Part shown: piece after piece, positions 42,824 through 50,874 of the stretch
How positions within the stretch are numbered: position 1 is the stretch's first letter
Layout: the number at the start of each line of letters is the position of its first letter
Origin: Pseudomonas sp. ANT_H12B
Lineage (GTDB): Bacteria > Pseudomonadota > Gammaproteobacteria > Pseudomonadales > Pseudomonadaceae
Length of the DNA stretch: 64,000 nt
Assembly: GCF_008369325.1 (NCBI RefSeq)
Contig: NZ_VOBI01000004.1
Coordinates: 124,001-188,000 of the forward strand
Direction: 5' to 3'
Notes under the pieces: model-generated
The model's database searches: none
What the model was told of the DNA's origin: nothing
Seen by the model: the letters and a program-made list of their open reading frames with translations, nothing else
Translations under genes and position numbers: made by a program

Positions 42824-44115
42824 ACGTCGCGCTCGCCGAGACTGGCCAGCACGCCGGCGTATTTTTCCCGGGCGCGGGCCGCGGCGGTGGGCCGATGGTA
42901 ATCGGGGAACAACTCGTCGCAGGGCTGATAGTCGCGCAGCAGCTGTTTGGCCACCGTGACTTTGTGCACTTCGGTGGGCCCGTCGGCCAGCCCCATCTGG
43001 AAGGAGCGGACGATGTACCCGGTAAACGGCATTTCTTCGCATACCCCTAACGAGCCATGTACATGCAGGGCGCGCGCGGCGATGTCATGCAACACCTTGG
43101 GCATGGCGGCTTTCACCGCAGCGATGTCCTTGCGCACCCGCTTGTAGTCCTGATACTGATCGATGCGCCACGCCGTACGCATCACCAGCAAGCGAAACTG
43201 CTCCAGTTCGATCCACGAATCGGCAATTTTTTCCTGGACCATCTGCTTGTCCGCCAGGCGGCTGCCCTGGGTACTACGCGACAGGGATCGTTCACAGAGT
43301 GCATCAAGGGCTTTTTGCGCCTGGCCGATCACCCGCATGGCATGGTGCACGCGGCCACCACCGAGCCGCACCTGAGCCACGACAAATGCCTGGCCGGGCG
43401 CACCGAGCATGTCGCCCGCAGGCACTCGCACCTTGTCGAATGACAGGTAAGCATGGGTGGCGGCGGGGTCATCGGCGATACCGACGTTACGGATAATGCT
43501 CACCCCGGGCGCGTCAGCGGCGACGATGAACATCGACATGCCTTCATACACCGATACGCTTTTATCAGTGACCGCCATCACGATATAGAACGCTGCGTAG
43601 CGGGCATTGGAGGCGAACCATTTTTCGCCGTTCAGCAGCCAGTCATCGCCATCGCGCACCGCTTCGGTGGTGAACACGGCAGGATCCGCGCCACCTTGCG
43701 GCTCGGTCATGGCGAAGCAGGACACGATATCGCCATCGAGCAACGGTTGCAGGTAGCGCTGCTTCTGCGCCGGGGTGCCGTAATGGGCGAGGATTTCCCC
43801 GTTGCCTGAATCGGGGGCCTGGCAGCCAAACACAATCGGGCCGAACAGCGAGCGGCCGAGAATTTCATTGATCAATGCCAGGCGCACCTGGCCATACCCT
43901 GCCCCGCCCAGTTCCGGGCCCAGGTGACACGCCCACAACTTGCGAGCCTTCACCTGCGCTTGCAGCGGTTTGACCAGTTGCTTGAACAACGGATCGTGGA
44001 TATTCCACGGGCTGCCCAGCACATGATCGAGGGGCTCGACTTCCTCCCGTACAAACTGCTCGATCCAATCCAGTTCCGCCTGTATCTCGGGGTCGGTCTG
44101 AAAGTCCCAGGCCAT
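42820..44115 (-). CDS. Acyl-CoA dehydrogenase, ACAD11/LvaC-like
   Basis: The 431-residue protein is an acyl-CoA dehydrogenase with FAMTEPQGGADP, the FAD/substrate segment WLLNGEKWFASNA and a C-terminal HGSLGVCEEMPF. The usual catalytic Glu motif (YEGT) reads LADGPTEVHKVT here, with Asp, as in the ACAD10/11 group. It is coupled by ATGA to the APH-fold kinase gene. ACAD11-type enzymes act on phosphorylated 4-hydroxyacyl-CoA, shifting the hydroxyl towards C3. A normal dehydrogenation is the alternative. GGAG is 8 bases before ATG 44115. Confidence 0.9.
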   Translation of the reverse strand: MAWDFQTDPEIQAELDWIEQFVREEVEPLDHVLGSPWNIHDPLFKQLVKPLQAQVKARKLWACHLGPELGGAGYGQVRLALINEILGRSLFGPIVFGCQAPDSGNGEILAHYGTPAQKQRYLQPLLDGDIVSCFAMTEPQGGADPAVFTTEAVRDGDDWLLNGEKWFASNARYAAFYIVMAVTDKSVSVYEGMSMFIVAADAPGVSIIRNVGIADDPAATHAYLSFDKVRVPAGDMLGAPGQAFVVAQVRLGGGRVHHAMRVIGQAQKALDALCERSLSRSTQGSRLADKQMVQEKIADSWIELEQFRLLVMRTAWRIDQYQDYKRVRKDIAAVKAAMPKVLHDIAARALHVHGSLGVCEEMPFTGYIVRSFQMGLADGPTEVHKVTVAKQLLRDYQPCDELFPDYHRPTAAARAREKYAGVLASLGERDV

Positions 44116-44139
44116 GGTGTGTCTCCTAGCAAATAGCGA

Positions 44140-44877
44140 TCAGGCCAGCAGCATGCCGCCGTCGACCAACAGGGTTTGGCCGAGCACATAGCTGGCCAGC
44201 GGCGAGGCAAGGAACAGGGCCACGTTGGCCATGTCCTGGGGCGTGCCCAAGCGCCCTTGAGGAATGGCGCGCAATGCGCCTTCGAGGCGCTTGGGGTTGC
44301 TGGTGGTCACCCGCGTCAGCTTGGTTTCCACCAAACCGGGGGCAATGCCATTCACCCGGATGCCGTCACGTGCCCAGGCTTCGGCCAGGGTGCGAGTCAG
44401 TCCGAAAGCACCGGTTTTCGAGGCGTTGTAGGCCGGGTTGCCACGCGTGGAGTGGAAGGCGGCAGCGGAGCTGACAGTGATCATCGAACCCTTGGCCTGC
44501 ATCAGCAGTGGGTGAAATTTCTGCGCGCACACCATCAGGCTGGTGAGGTTGACGTCGAGTACTCGCTTGAAACCCTCGGTGAGAAATTCCTGACGGTCGT
44601 AGAGCACCGTGCCTTGTGCCTGCACCAACACATCCAGGCGGGTGAATGGCACACAGACCCCTTCGATCAATGCCGCATCCGCGACGTCTACCTGGGCGTA
44701 ATGCAGGCCTTCAAGATTAGAGTCAGGTGAGTCGTTATAGGCCGCCGCCGAGGCACGCGTACCCCAGACATGCACCTCGGCACCGCGCTGGCGAAAGTTC
44801 TGCGCAATGCCATTGCCGATGCCACTGGACCCGCCAACTACCAGCACGGTTTTACCGCTGAAATCCAACTCGTACAT
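44140..44877 (-). CDS. SDR-family oxidoreductase (classical)
   Basis: From ATG 44877 (AAGGAATACCC before it) this has 245 residues: VGGSSGIG (14-21), Ser136-Ser137, Tyr150 and Lys154 (YNASK). The usual NNAG segment reads VQAQG instead, which is unusual. It lies between the ACAD and the fused CoA-transferase genes. As an operon member it would oxidise or reduce a hydroxy/keto group on an acid or CoA ester. The frame is open upstream but without a ribosome-binding site. Confidence 0.86.
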   Translation of the reverse strand: MYELDFSGKTVLVVGGSSGIGNGIAQNFRQRGAEVHVWGTRASAAAYNDSPDSNLEGLHYAQVDVADAALIEGVCVPFTRLDVLVQAQGTVLYDRQEFLTEGFKRVLDVNLTSLMVCAQKFHPLLMQAKGSMITVSSAAAFHSTRGNPAYNASKTGAFGLTRTLAEAWARDGIRVNGIAPGLVETKLTRVTTSNPKRLEGALRAIPQGRLGTPQDMANVALFLASPLASYVLGQTLLVDGGMLLA

Positions 44878-44927
44878 GGGTATTCCTTGTGCTTGTCGAA
44901 AAATCCTGTCGGGCAATAGGCCCACCG

Positions 44928-47165
44928 TTACAGCGCCACCAGGCCAACCGAGGCCAATCGTTCGAGCTCGCTGCCGGTAAAGCCGAGGCCTTCCAGAACT
45001 TGCCGGGTATGTTGGCCGAGGGCGGGTGGCGGACGCTGCAGCGATAACGGCAAGTTGCCGAAGTCCCAGAACGCGCCGATCTGTTGCAGGTCACCGTAAA
45101 CAGCATGTGAGTAATGAGCGTGCAGACCCGCTTCGGCGTGTTCGGGGCTGTCGAGAAAGGCATCCATCTGCGCTTCCAGCACTGCCTGTGCAGGAACCTG
45201 CGCTGCGACCAATGAGGCGAGCGCCGCTTGCCGGGTCTGATCGGCAAACCAGGTTTCGGGCTGATCATCCACCAGCCTCTCGAAACGTTGCACCTCATCC
45301 GGTTGCAGCGCTGCCACCACCAGCCAGGAATCGCTACACCGATACAAACGATGGGCATCACTCAGACCGGTCTGTTGCGCGTCCAAATGATCGATTGGTG
45401 TGAGGCTGCCGTCTTCCAGCACCACCGCTTCGCTCATCGACAGCATCGTGGCGCCCAGCAATGACGAGCTGACCATTTGTCCGACGCCACTGCGGTTGCG
45501 CTCATACAACCCCAGGAGCAAGGCGTAGAGCGAGGACAGACCGGCAAAAAAATCACCCACGCCGAAGCGCAGCCACATGGGCGCCTGGCCCTCACCGCCC
45601 TGCTCGACTTCCCAGCCGCAAGAGGCCTGCATCAGTTGGTCAAAGCCCGGCCAATCCGTGCGCGGTCCGGTCGGTCCGTAGGCACTGACATGGCAATACA
45701 CCAGCTGCGGGTTGAGCGCTTTGAGGCTCTCGTAGTCGACCTTGAGCTTGCGTGCGGCGGGAAGCCGCATGTTGTGGTGTACCACATCGGCCCAACGTGC
45801 CAACGCCTCTACGGCGGGCTCGGTCTGCCGATCGCCCAACTGCAACGCGACGCCCAATTTGCCACGCTGGGTACCGCTGAAAATCCGCTCCAGGCGGCGC
45901 ATGGCATCGCCCTTGGGCGCCTCGATTTTAATGACTTCTGCCCCCAGGTCCGCCAGCAACATGCAGGCAAACGGCCCGGCCAGATAGGCGCCCAGATCCA
46001 GTACTTTCAGACCGTGCAGCGGAGGCAAGGGCGCCGGACTCGACCTGGGCAGTTGCGAAGGGATCACAGCATCGGCGCCAGACAGTCCGGCGTTCCCCTC
46101 ACCTGCCAGAGGTGCGCTACCGCCAACTCGTGCGGGTGGCTGCACCTGCCAGGCAGGGCCTGGTTGCAGTGTTTTGCCCAACTGCACATCGTCGACTTCA
46201 ACCACATAGCCATTCAGGCGTGCTTGTTCGTCGAAGTAGATATCGCCAAATGGAGCGGCAATTTGCGCAGCAACGTCGTGCTGCCAGAAATGCTCGACCC
46301 ATTCCTGTGCCGACCGTGTGGCAATGATCGCCTTGTTGGCGCCGAAGTTTGGCGCCACATGGCTCGATGGCCACAGCGCGTTCAAGCGAGCCACTTCGGT
46401 TTCGCCGAACTCACTGAGTGCCGCGGCCATCCAAGGGGATTTGTCCGGCGAATAATGCACATGCAACCAGCGGCCATCAGCGCACTGGTGCAATGGAATT
46501 GGAATGTGTTTATCCAGACCTTTGGCAAAGGCCGGGGTCGGTGTTTGTGCGCGGTTCCAATGCATGGTCATTGGCACCAAGGCTGCCTGAGCCAAACTCG
46601 TATGAGCGATGCCGCCGCAGCCGTCACGGTCGCGCGCCAGTAACCGCGCCATCACCCCGACCACACACAGCCAGCTGGCCAGCCAATTGGCAAATGGCAT
46701 GCGTACGAACACCGGGCCGGGGCGATGCGCCGGCTGTTCGTCCAACAGGCCCAGGCGCGCCAGGATAAGCGTTTCCCGGGGAATGGAATTCGCCAGTGCA
46801 TGCCGATGGGGCCAGCCGCTGATCGCTGAGATAACCAATCGAGGGAAGTCTGCAGTGAGCTGCGCGTCTGCCAGACCATGGGCCTGCGCTACCGCGGGGG
46901 TGAAGTCATGCAGCAGCACATCGGCGCTGGCTAGCAACGAGTTCAGTTGCTGGCGATCTGCGGCATTTTCCAGGCAGAGGATGACACTTCGTTTGCCACG
47001 GTTAAGCACAGCAAACAGCGCCTGTTTCTCTCTGGCACGGTTGGCGGGTGGCTCGATCATCACCACTTCGGCACCCGCTTCGCAAAGATGCATGCCAGCG
47101 GCAGATCCGGCAATGCCGGAACACAGACTGATGACGCGAATTCCTTCGAGGATTGCCTGGCTCAT
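44928..47165 (-). CDS. Tandem (fused) class III CoA-transferase
   Basis: This 745-residue protein holds two CaiB/BaiF-type domains, while the usual length is ~400. Domain 1 (residues ~1-340) starts ILEGIRVISLCSGIAGSAAG but is degenerate in its central part (RETLILARLGLL). Domain 2 (from ~383) is standard: GLKVLDLGAYLAGPFACMLL, DLGAEVIKIEAP, and AYGPTGPRTDWPGFDQLMQA. Class III enzymes work as interlocked dimers, so the fusion may be a built-in dimer with one active half. It would activate the pathway acid with CoA from a donor such as succinyl-CoA. It heads the operon leading to 40997. Confidence 0.86.
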   Translation of the reverse strand: MSQAILEGIRVISLCSGIAGSAAGMHLCEAGAEVVMIEPPANRAREKQALFAVLNRGKRSVILCLENAADRQQLNSLLASADVLLHDFTPAVAQAHGLADAQLTADFPRLVISAISGWPHRHALANSIPRETLILARLGLLDEQPAHRPGPVFVRMPFANWLASWLCVVGVMARLLARDRDGCGGIAHTSLAQAALVPMTMHWNRAQTPTPAFAKGLDKHIPIPLHQCADGRWLHVHYSPDKSPWMAAALSEFGETEVARLNALWPSSHVAPNFGANKAIIATRSAQEWVEHFWQHDVAAQIAAPFGDIYFDEQARLNGYVVEVDDVQLGKTLQPGPAWQVQPPARVGGSAPLAGEGNAGLSGADAVIPSQLPRSSPAPLPPLHGLKVLDLGAYLAGPFACMLLADLGAEVIKIEAPKGDAMRRLERIFSGTQRGKLGVALQLGDRQTEPAVEALARWADVVHHNMRLPAARKLKVDYESLKALNPQLVYCHVSAYGPTGPRTDWPGFDQLMQASCGWEVEQGGEGQAPMWLRFGVGDFFAGLSSLYALLLGLYERNRSGVGQMVSSSLLGATMLSMSEAVVLEDGSLTPIDHLDAQQTGLSDAHRLYRCSDSWLVVAALQPDEVQRFERLVDDQPETWFADQTRQAALASLVAAQVPAQAVLEAQMDAFLDSPEHAEAGLHAHYSHAVYGDLQQIGAFWDFGNLPLSLQRPPPALGQHTRQVLEGLGFTGSELERLASVGLVAL

Positions 47166-47249
47166 TCAGCACCTGTCTTCTTCTGCGCTTAGCGTTTTGC
47201 AGCAGAGCTGCAGAACGAATCCATGGCGTTACCCTAAGCGATCGGCGAT

Positions 47250-47286
47250 AAATTCCATAGATAGATTAGTATTCCGAATATAGAAT
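47250..47286. promoter_or_regulatory. 37-bp conserved promoter element, copy 2
   Basis: The element begins AAATTCCA, has GATT in the middle and ends ATATAGAAT. It matches 12167-12203 at 29 of 37 positions without gaps. It lies in the 192-bp divergent region between the fused CoA-transferase operon (leftward from 47165) and the VOC gene (rightward from 47358). A sense-strand AACAATAA also occurs at 47303-47310, ~50 bp before the VOC start. A common regulator with copy 1 is inferred. Confidence 0.6.
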
Positions 47287-47357
47287 CATAAGCATGAATA
47301 TGAACAATAAATAACAATTCGTCTAAATATCACTAAAAGCCGATTAAGGGCGTTGCG

Positions 47358-47765
47358 ATGATCCTGCGCATGGACCACTTCACCATCGTCTCCGACCAAC
47401 TGGAGGCGACACGAAATTTCTATGTTGGAGTACTCGGGTTGGTGGAGGGGCCACGCCCGCCCTTCCCGGTTCCCGGATTCTGGCTGTACACCCAGGAACA
47501 ACCAGTTCTGCATGTGGTGGGCGTATCACAAATGCCGGAGCCGCGACGTGGCGTGCTTGACCATATGGCGTTTCATGCCCAGGGCTTGCAGAGGATGTGG
47601 AAACACCTGAGTGAGCACGGCGTGCGATTCAAAGTGATCCGTGCGCCCGGCGCCGAGCGCACGTGGCAGCTGTTCATCCAGGACCCCAATGGGGTTGAAG
47701 TGGAGTTGGATTTCGACGCCAGCGAAGTGCCGCCCGCCGACTGGAAAGAACGCCGGGGTGGCTAA
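47358..47765 (+). CDS. VOC-superfamily (glyoxalase/ring-cleavage fold) protein
   Basis: The 135-residue protein has the two beta-alpha-beta-beta-beta modules of VOC proteins: MDHFTIVSDQLEATRNFYVG, then DHMAFHAQGLQRMWKHL and IQDPNGVEVELDF. Candidate metal ligands are His7, His69 and a Glu in VEVELDF. Small single-domain members act as lactoylglutathione lyases, epimerases or dioxygenases; the sequence does not single one out. The start is preceded by AAGGG. It is divergent from the fused CoA-transferase operon and shares its conserved promoter element. The stop overlaps the convergent SDR gene by 4 bp. Confidence 0.84.
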   Translation: MILRMDHFTIVSDQLEATRNFYVGVLGLVEGPRPPFPVPGFWLYTQEQPVLHVVGVSQMPEPRRGVLDHMAFHAQGLQRMWKHLSEHGVRFKVIRAPGAERTWQLFIQDPNGVEVELDFDASEVPPADWKERRGG

Positions 47766-48541
47766 ATCAATCCGGCATAGCTGCCGCCGTCGATCTGCAA
47801 ATTTTGCCCGGTGATATAGCCGGCTTGCGCCGAACAGAGAAATGCGCAGGCCGCTGCCAGTTCGCTCGGCTGGCCAAATCGTCGTGCGGCTATCGGCTTG
47901 AGCATTTCCACCCGTGCTTGCTCAAAACTGAGCTGGCGAAGTTCCGCCAGTTGCTCGGTCATAAAGCGCAGACGGTCCGTCTCAATGCGCTCCGGCAGCA
48001 GATTGTTGATCGTCACATTGTCCCGCACCACCTCGACCGACAGAGCTTTGCAAAAAGCGGTCAGCCCCGCACGCGCCGCCGTGGACAAACCCAATGGCAA
48101 CCGGGGCGACTTAACCATCGCCGAGGTGATATTGACGATACGGCCGAAACCTCGCGCACGCATACCAACGACCACCGCCTGAATCAGCAGGATACCCGAG
48201 AGCATGTTGGCCTCAATGGCCGCCAGCCAGGCAGCATGATCCCAATCCTCCGGACGACCCGGCTCTGGCCCGCCGTTGTTGGTCACCAGAATATCCATCA
48301 CCGGACAGGCAGCCAGCAGCGCCTGTCGCCCGGCGGCGGTGGACAGGTCGGCCACCACGGTGCGCGGCAGCCGGCCGGTGCTGCGCAAGATGTCCTGCGC
48401 AGTGTGTTCCAGGCTCTCGGCATCGCGGCCGTTGATCAGCACCTCACAGCCCTCCTGCGCCAATGCCAGCGCACAGGCTTTGCCAAGTCCCCGAGAGGAT
48501 GCGCACACCAGAGCAATACGTCCGCCAATACCCAGATCCAT
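47762..48541 (-). CDS. SDR-family protein with S-x3-R in place of Y-x3-K
   Basis: The 259-residue protein has a Rossmann motif CASSRGLG (13-20), NNGG (88-91) and Ser140 (NITS). The Tyr-Lys active site is replaced by Ser153-x3-Arg157 (STAARAG), as in the SDR at 12405-13250. This is a known SDR subgroup whose chemistry is unclear. GAGGAG is 6 bases before ATG. It is the third gene of the Rieske pair operon, 24 bp after the Rieske-less oxygenase gene. It may handle a product of the oxygenase. Confidence 0.85.
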   Translation of the reverse strand: MDLGIGGRIALVCASSRGLGKACALALAQEGCEVLINGRDAESLEHTAQDILRSTGRLPRTVVADLSTAAGRQALLAACPVMDILVTNNGGPEPGRPEDWDHAAWLAAIEANMLSGILLIQAVVVGMRARGFGRIVNITSAMVKSPRLPLGLSTAARAGLTAFCKALSVEVVRDNVTINNLLPERIETDRLRFMTEQLAELRQLSFEQARVEMLKPIAARRFGQPSELAAACAFLCSAQAGYITGQNLQIDGGSYAGLI

Positions 48542-48565
48542 TGCAGCACTCCTCGTACATTGGTG

Positions 48566-49594
48566 TCAGTCGTTCATGCCGAGCAAGGCCGTGATGTCGC
48601 GCCCGGGTTCAGCATCGCCGCCGTAGGTGAATTGGCCAGCGCGCTGGCGTTCGGCCAACTGCTCCATCTGGTAGCGATAACGGGTACCCGGCGTATCGAA
48701 GCGCGAGTGCAGGTCGCGACGTGGGTCGACCTCGAAATAACGTTGGTTCTGCGGGCGCACCACCGAGTTGTCCTGGGGCTGGATGATGTAGTTGATGCGC
48801 GGCATCACATAACGAAAAGGTGCGGGTGCAGCGGTGGTGTTGAAGGTGACGTCACACCGCGAGCGATGCTTGCCCACCGGCAGGAAGGGTTGCAGGTTGG
48901 GCACGTCGTAACCGGGGCGAAAGCGCGGATAGGAGATGCATACGTTGCTGCGTAGATGAATGTGCAGCACGGCGCGAAAATCCTGATACCTGGCGCGCAC
49001 GCCGCCGACCCAGCGCATGATCGGCGCCACTGACTTTTGCGCCACGGTACGGGTGCGAGTCACGGTCTCGGAGGTCCATTGCACTTCCACCACGTCCGAC
49101 TCGCTTACACCGTCGCCAATGGTATTGGCATGCAGGAAATCGGCATGGGTCAGATCAATCAGGTTTTCCACCGACAGCGCCGAGGTCGCATCAAACCGCA
49201 CGGTTCGCTGGGTGTAACCGGGAAGACTGCCATCCTGGGGTAGAAACGGAATATGCGGGAGCAACTGCATGTCGGCAGCGTCCGGATTACCGTACCAGAC
49301 CCAGATGTACCCGTAGCGCTCAACCAGCGGATAAAAGCCCCGTCCCCCGGTAAACGCTGTGAGTGTCAGCTCTTTATGGGGGAAATGCGGGTGAAACTCG
49401 GCCGCCACCGCACGCCCGTTGTCGCGCCACAGGTAATAGGGCTGAGCATGAATGATCCGGCGAATGGGCCGGGTACCCAGGTCGCGGCTATGGGACACCG
49501 GGAACCAGGTGTCACGCAGGTCGTAGTTGATTGGCGTCCAGTCACCCCGAACTTTGCCAGGGATCGTATCGGTGGAGGAAGGCACGGCATGCAT
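48566..49594 (-). CDS. Rieske-oxygenase-like catalytic subunit lacking the Rieske cluster
   Basis: The 342-residue protein resembles oxygenase alpha subunits: LRDTWFPVSHSRDLG and PLVERYGYIWVWYGNP at the N-terminus, and an intact mononuclear iron site, Asp147-x2-His150-x4-His155 (NLIDLTHADFLHA), with Asp275 (PQDNSVV) as likely third ligand. The C-P-H and C-x2-H motifs of the Rieske cluster are absent, and the segment between AAEFHPHFPH and GGRGFYP is ~35 residues shorter than usual. Electrons must therefore come from another subunit. The gene upstream encodes a Rieske cluster but no iron site. The frame is clean and the protein is full length, so it is not simple decay. Confidence 0.82.
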   Translation of the reverse strand: MHAVPSSTDTIPGKVRGDWTPINYDLRDTWFPVSHSRDLGTRPIRRIIHAQPYYLWRDNGRAVAAEFHPHFPHKELTLTAFTGGRGFYPLVERYGYIWVWYGNPDAADMQLLPHIPFLPQDGSLPGYTQRTVRFDATSALSVENLIDLTHADFLHANTIGDGVSESDVVEVQWTSETVTRTRTVAQKSVAPIMRWVGGVRARYQDFRAVLHIHLRSNVCISYPRFRPGYDVPNLQPFLPVGKHRSRCDVTFNTTAAPAPFRYVMPRINYIIQPQDNSVVRPQNQRYFEVDPRRDLHSRFDTPGTRYRYQMEQLAERQRAGQFTYGGDAEPGRDITALLGMND

Positions 49595-49611
49595 GGTGGG
49601 AGCTCCTGTGC

Positions 49612-50553
49612 TCAGACGACTGCGCTGACGGGAATCAGGGTCGGTTGGCGCAACTCACGCAGTTCGCGGGATGAGGTTTGCAACAAGGCCGCGACGGCTG
49701 TGCCGTCGATCCGGCTGTTCACCTGGAACGGCGCCTGTTTGCGCAGGCGGGCCAGACGCCAACGCAGGGGTGCCCTGAGGTGTACGTGCTCATGCACAAA
49801 ACCACGCCAGCACAAACTGGTTGTGCCACGACGGTTGGCACCGGTGGCGATCATCAGCGTCACCAGCGGCAATTCATCTTCGCTCAGCAAATCCACTCGA
49901 ACAGTACCGCCGTTAAAGGGGACCGCGGTGCGCACGATCAAGGGGTAATCCACCACAAACTGCGAAGGCAGGATTTGTGTGGTCCATACCGCACCTCGCT
50001 CCAGAACCACCCGCCCCTGCTCGCTGCGCAGATCGCCAAGGAAAAAATCGGTGAGGCGCACATGGGCAAACCCGAGCAAGCATTCCGGGCCGTCGAGCAT
50101 CGCGTCCAGGTACTGGTCGTGACTCATGTTGACGATGGTGGAACCGGTAAATTCGCGTCCGCCCGGTTGGTAGTCGCTGCTGGGCAATTGCCCTTGCGGT
50201 GCCCCTTCACCCAACCACACATGGACAAAACCATTCGCCTCGCTGACCGCAAAGGCACGCGCGGCATAACGTGCAGGCACACGCTCATCGGTATGCAGGT
50301 TGGGGATCTGCGTACAGCCACCACTGGCGCCATCAAAGGTCCAGCCGTGATAACCGCACTGCAGACCGGACTCGACGACTCGCCCCAAAGCCAGCGGCAC
50401 CCGCCGATGTGGGCAACGGTCTTCCAGGGCAAAGGCCTGGCCGGCTGCGTTTCGGAACAGGACCAGTTCCTCGCCGGCAAAGGCCACGGCCAATGGCACT
50501 TGATCTTTCACGGCCTCGCAAAGCGCCATGGCCCACCAGCCAGGGGTCATCAT
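49612..50553 (-). CDS. Rieske protein with degenerate oxygenase active site
   Basis: This protein of 313 residues has a perfect [2Fe-2S] Rieske motif: Cys47-x-His49 (CPHR) and Cys66-x2-His69 (CGYHGW), preceded by LVLFRNAAGQAFALED. The C-terminal domain keeps the oxygenase outline, but the iron triad is broken. In MLDGPECLLGFAH the two histidine positions hold Glu157 and Phe162, and the later Asp ligand motif is not visible. It therefore probably carries electrons only. GAGG with an AATAACAA element precedes the ATG. It is first in the operon and 17 bp from the complementary catalytic gene. Confidence 0.85.
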   Translation of the reverse strand: MMTPGWWAMALCEAVKDQVPLAVAFAGEELVLFRNAAGQAFALEDRCPHRRVPLALGRVVESGLQCGYHGWTFDGASGGCTQIPNLHTDERVPARYAARAFAVSEANGFVHVWLGEGAPQGQLPSSDYQPGGREFTGSTIVNMSHDQYLDAMLDGPECLLGFAHVRLTDFFLGDLRSEQGRVVLERGAVWTTQILPSQFVVDYPLIVRTAVPFNGGTVRVDLLSEDELPLVTLMIATGANRRGTTSLCWRGFVHEHVHLRAPLRWRLARLRKQAPFQVNSRIDGTAVAALLQTSSRELRELRQPTLIPVSAVV

Positions 50554-50565
50554 CGGGCTGCCTCT

Positions 50566-50573
50566 TTGTTATT
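50566..50573 (-). promoter_or_regulatory. Candidate Crc/Hfq CA motif at Rieske gene ribosome-binding site
   Basis: The sense strand reads AATAACAAAGAGG before ATG 50553. AATAACAA is an exact AAYAAYAA match next to the Shine-Dalgarno GAGG. It is the first gene of the Rieske operon. Confidence 0.6.
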
Positions 50574-50777
50574 GGTCTTGGGCAAATGCGTTGAACGCAG
50601 TCAGCGCTAACGGTAGTGCTTCGCGGCAGAGAGAGCAAACACAAATAAACAGTATTTTGTTTTCTGTTGAAATTATTTACAGCCAACGAAAACCGCAAGA
50701 TGTGGCCACAACCCTCTACGAACCTTGGTTCAATAGACACATTGCCGCTCTTTAGGCCACCTACAAATGGACATTTC

Positions 50778-50805
50778 TTCTATTAGTGATCATGTTCTAA
50801 TGGAA
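50778..50805. promoter_or_regulatory. MarR-type operator candidate upstream of emrAB
   Basis: TTCTATTAG (50778-50786) and CTAATGGAA (50797-50805) are inverted arms matching at 8 of 9 positions, with TGATCA in the centre. The dyad is ~70 bp before the MarR remnant and ~125 bp before emrA. The rest of the 376-bp gap (50554-50929) also has a GAGCAA/TTGCTC repeat and no other gene. Confidence 0.45.
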
Positions 50806-50874
50806 AATAGCTAGCGAGCAATCCATAAGCCTGATTACCATTAGCTTGCTCATTAACTCCAAGGTGCGCTGACG

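Noticed and set aside
41771..43042. Longer start for the APH-fold kinase
   Set aside because: The extra N-terminal part overlaps the ACAD coding region out of frame. ATG 42823 overlaps the ACAD stop as ATGA, which is the natural start.
48566..49594. Rieske-less oxygenase gene as a simple pseudogene
   Set aside because: The frame is intact over the full length, the iron ligands are kept, and the neighbouring gene supplies exactly the missing cluster.
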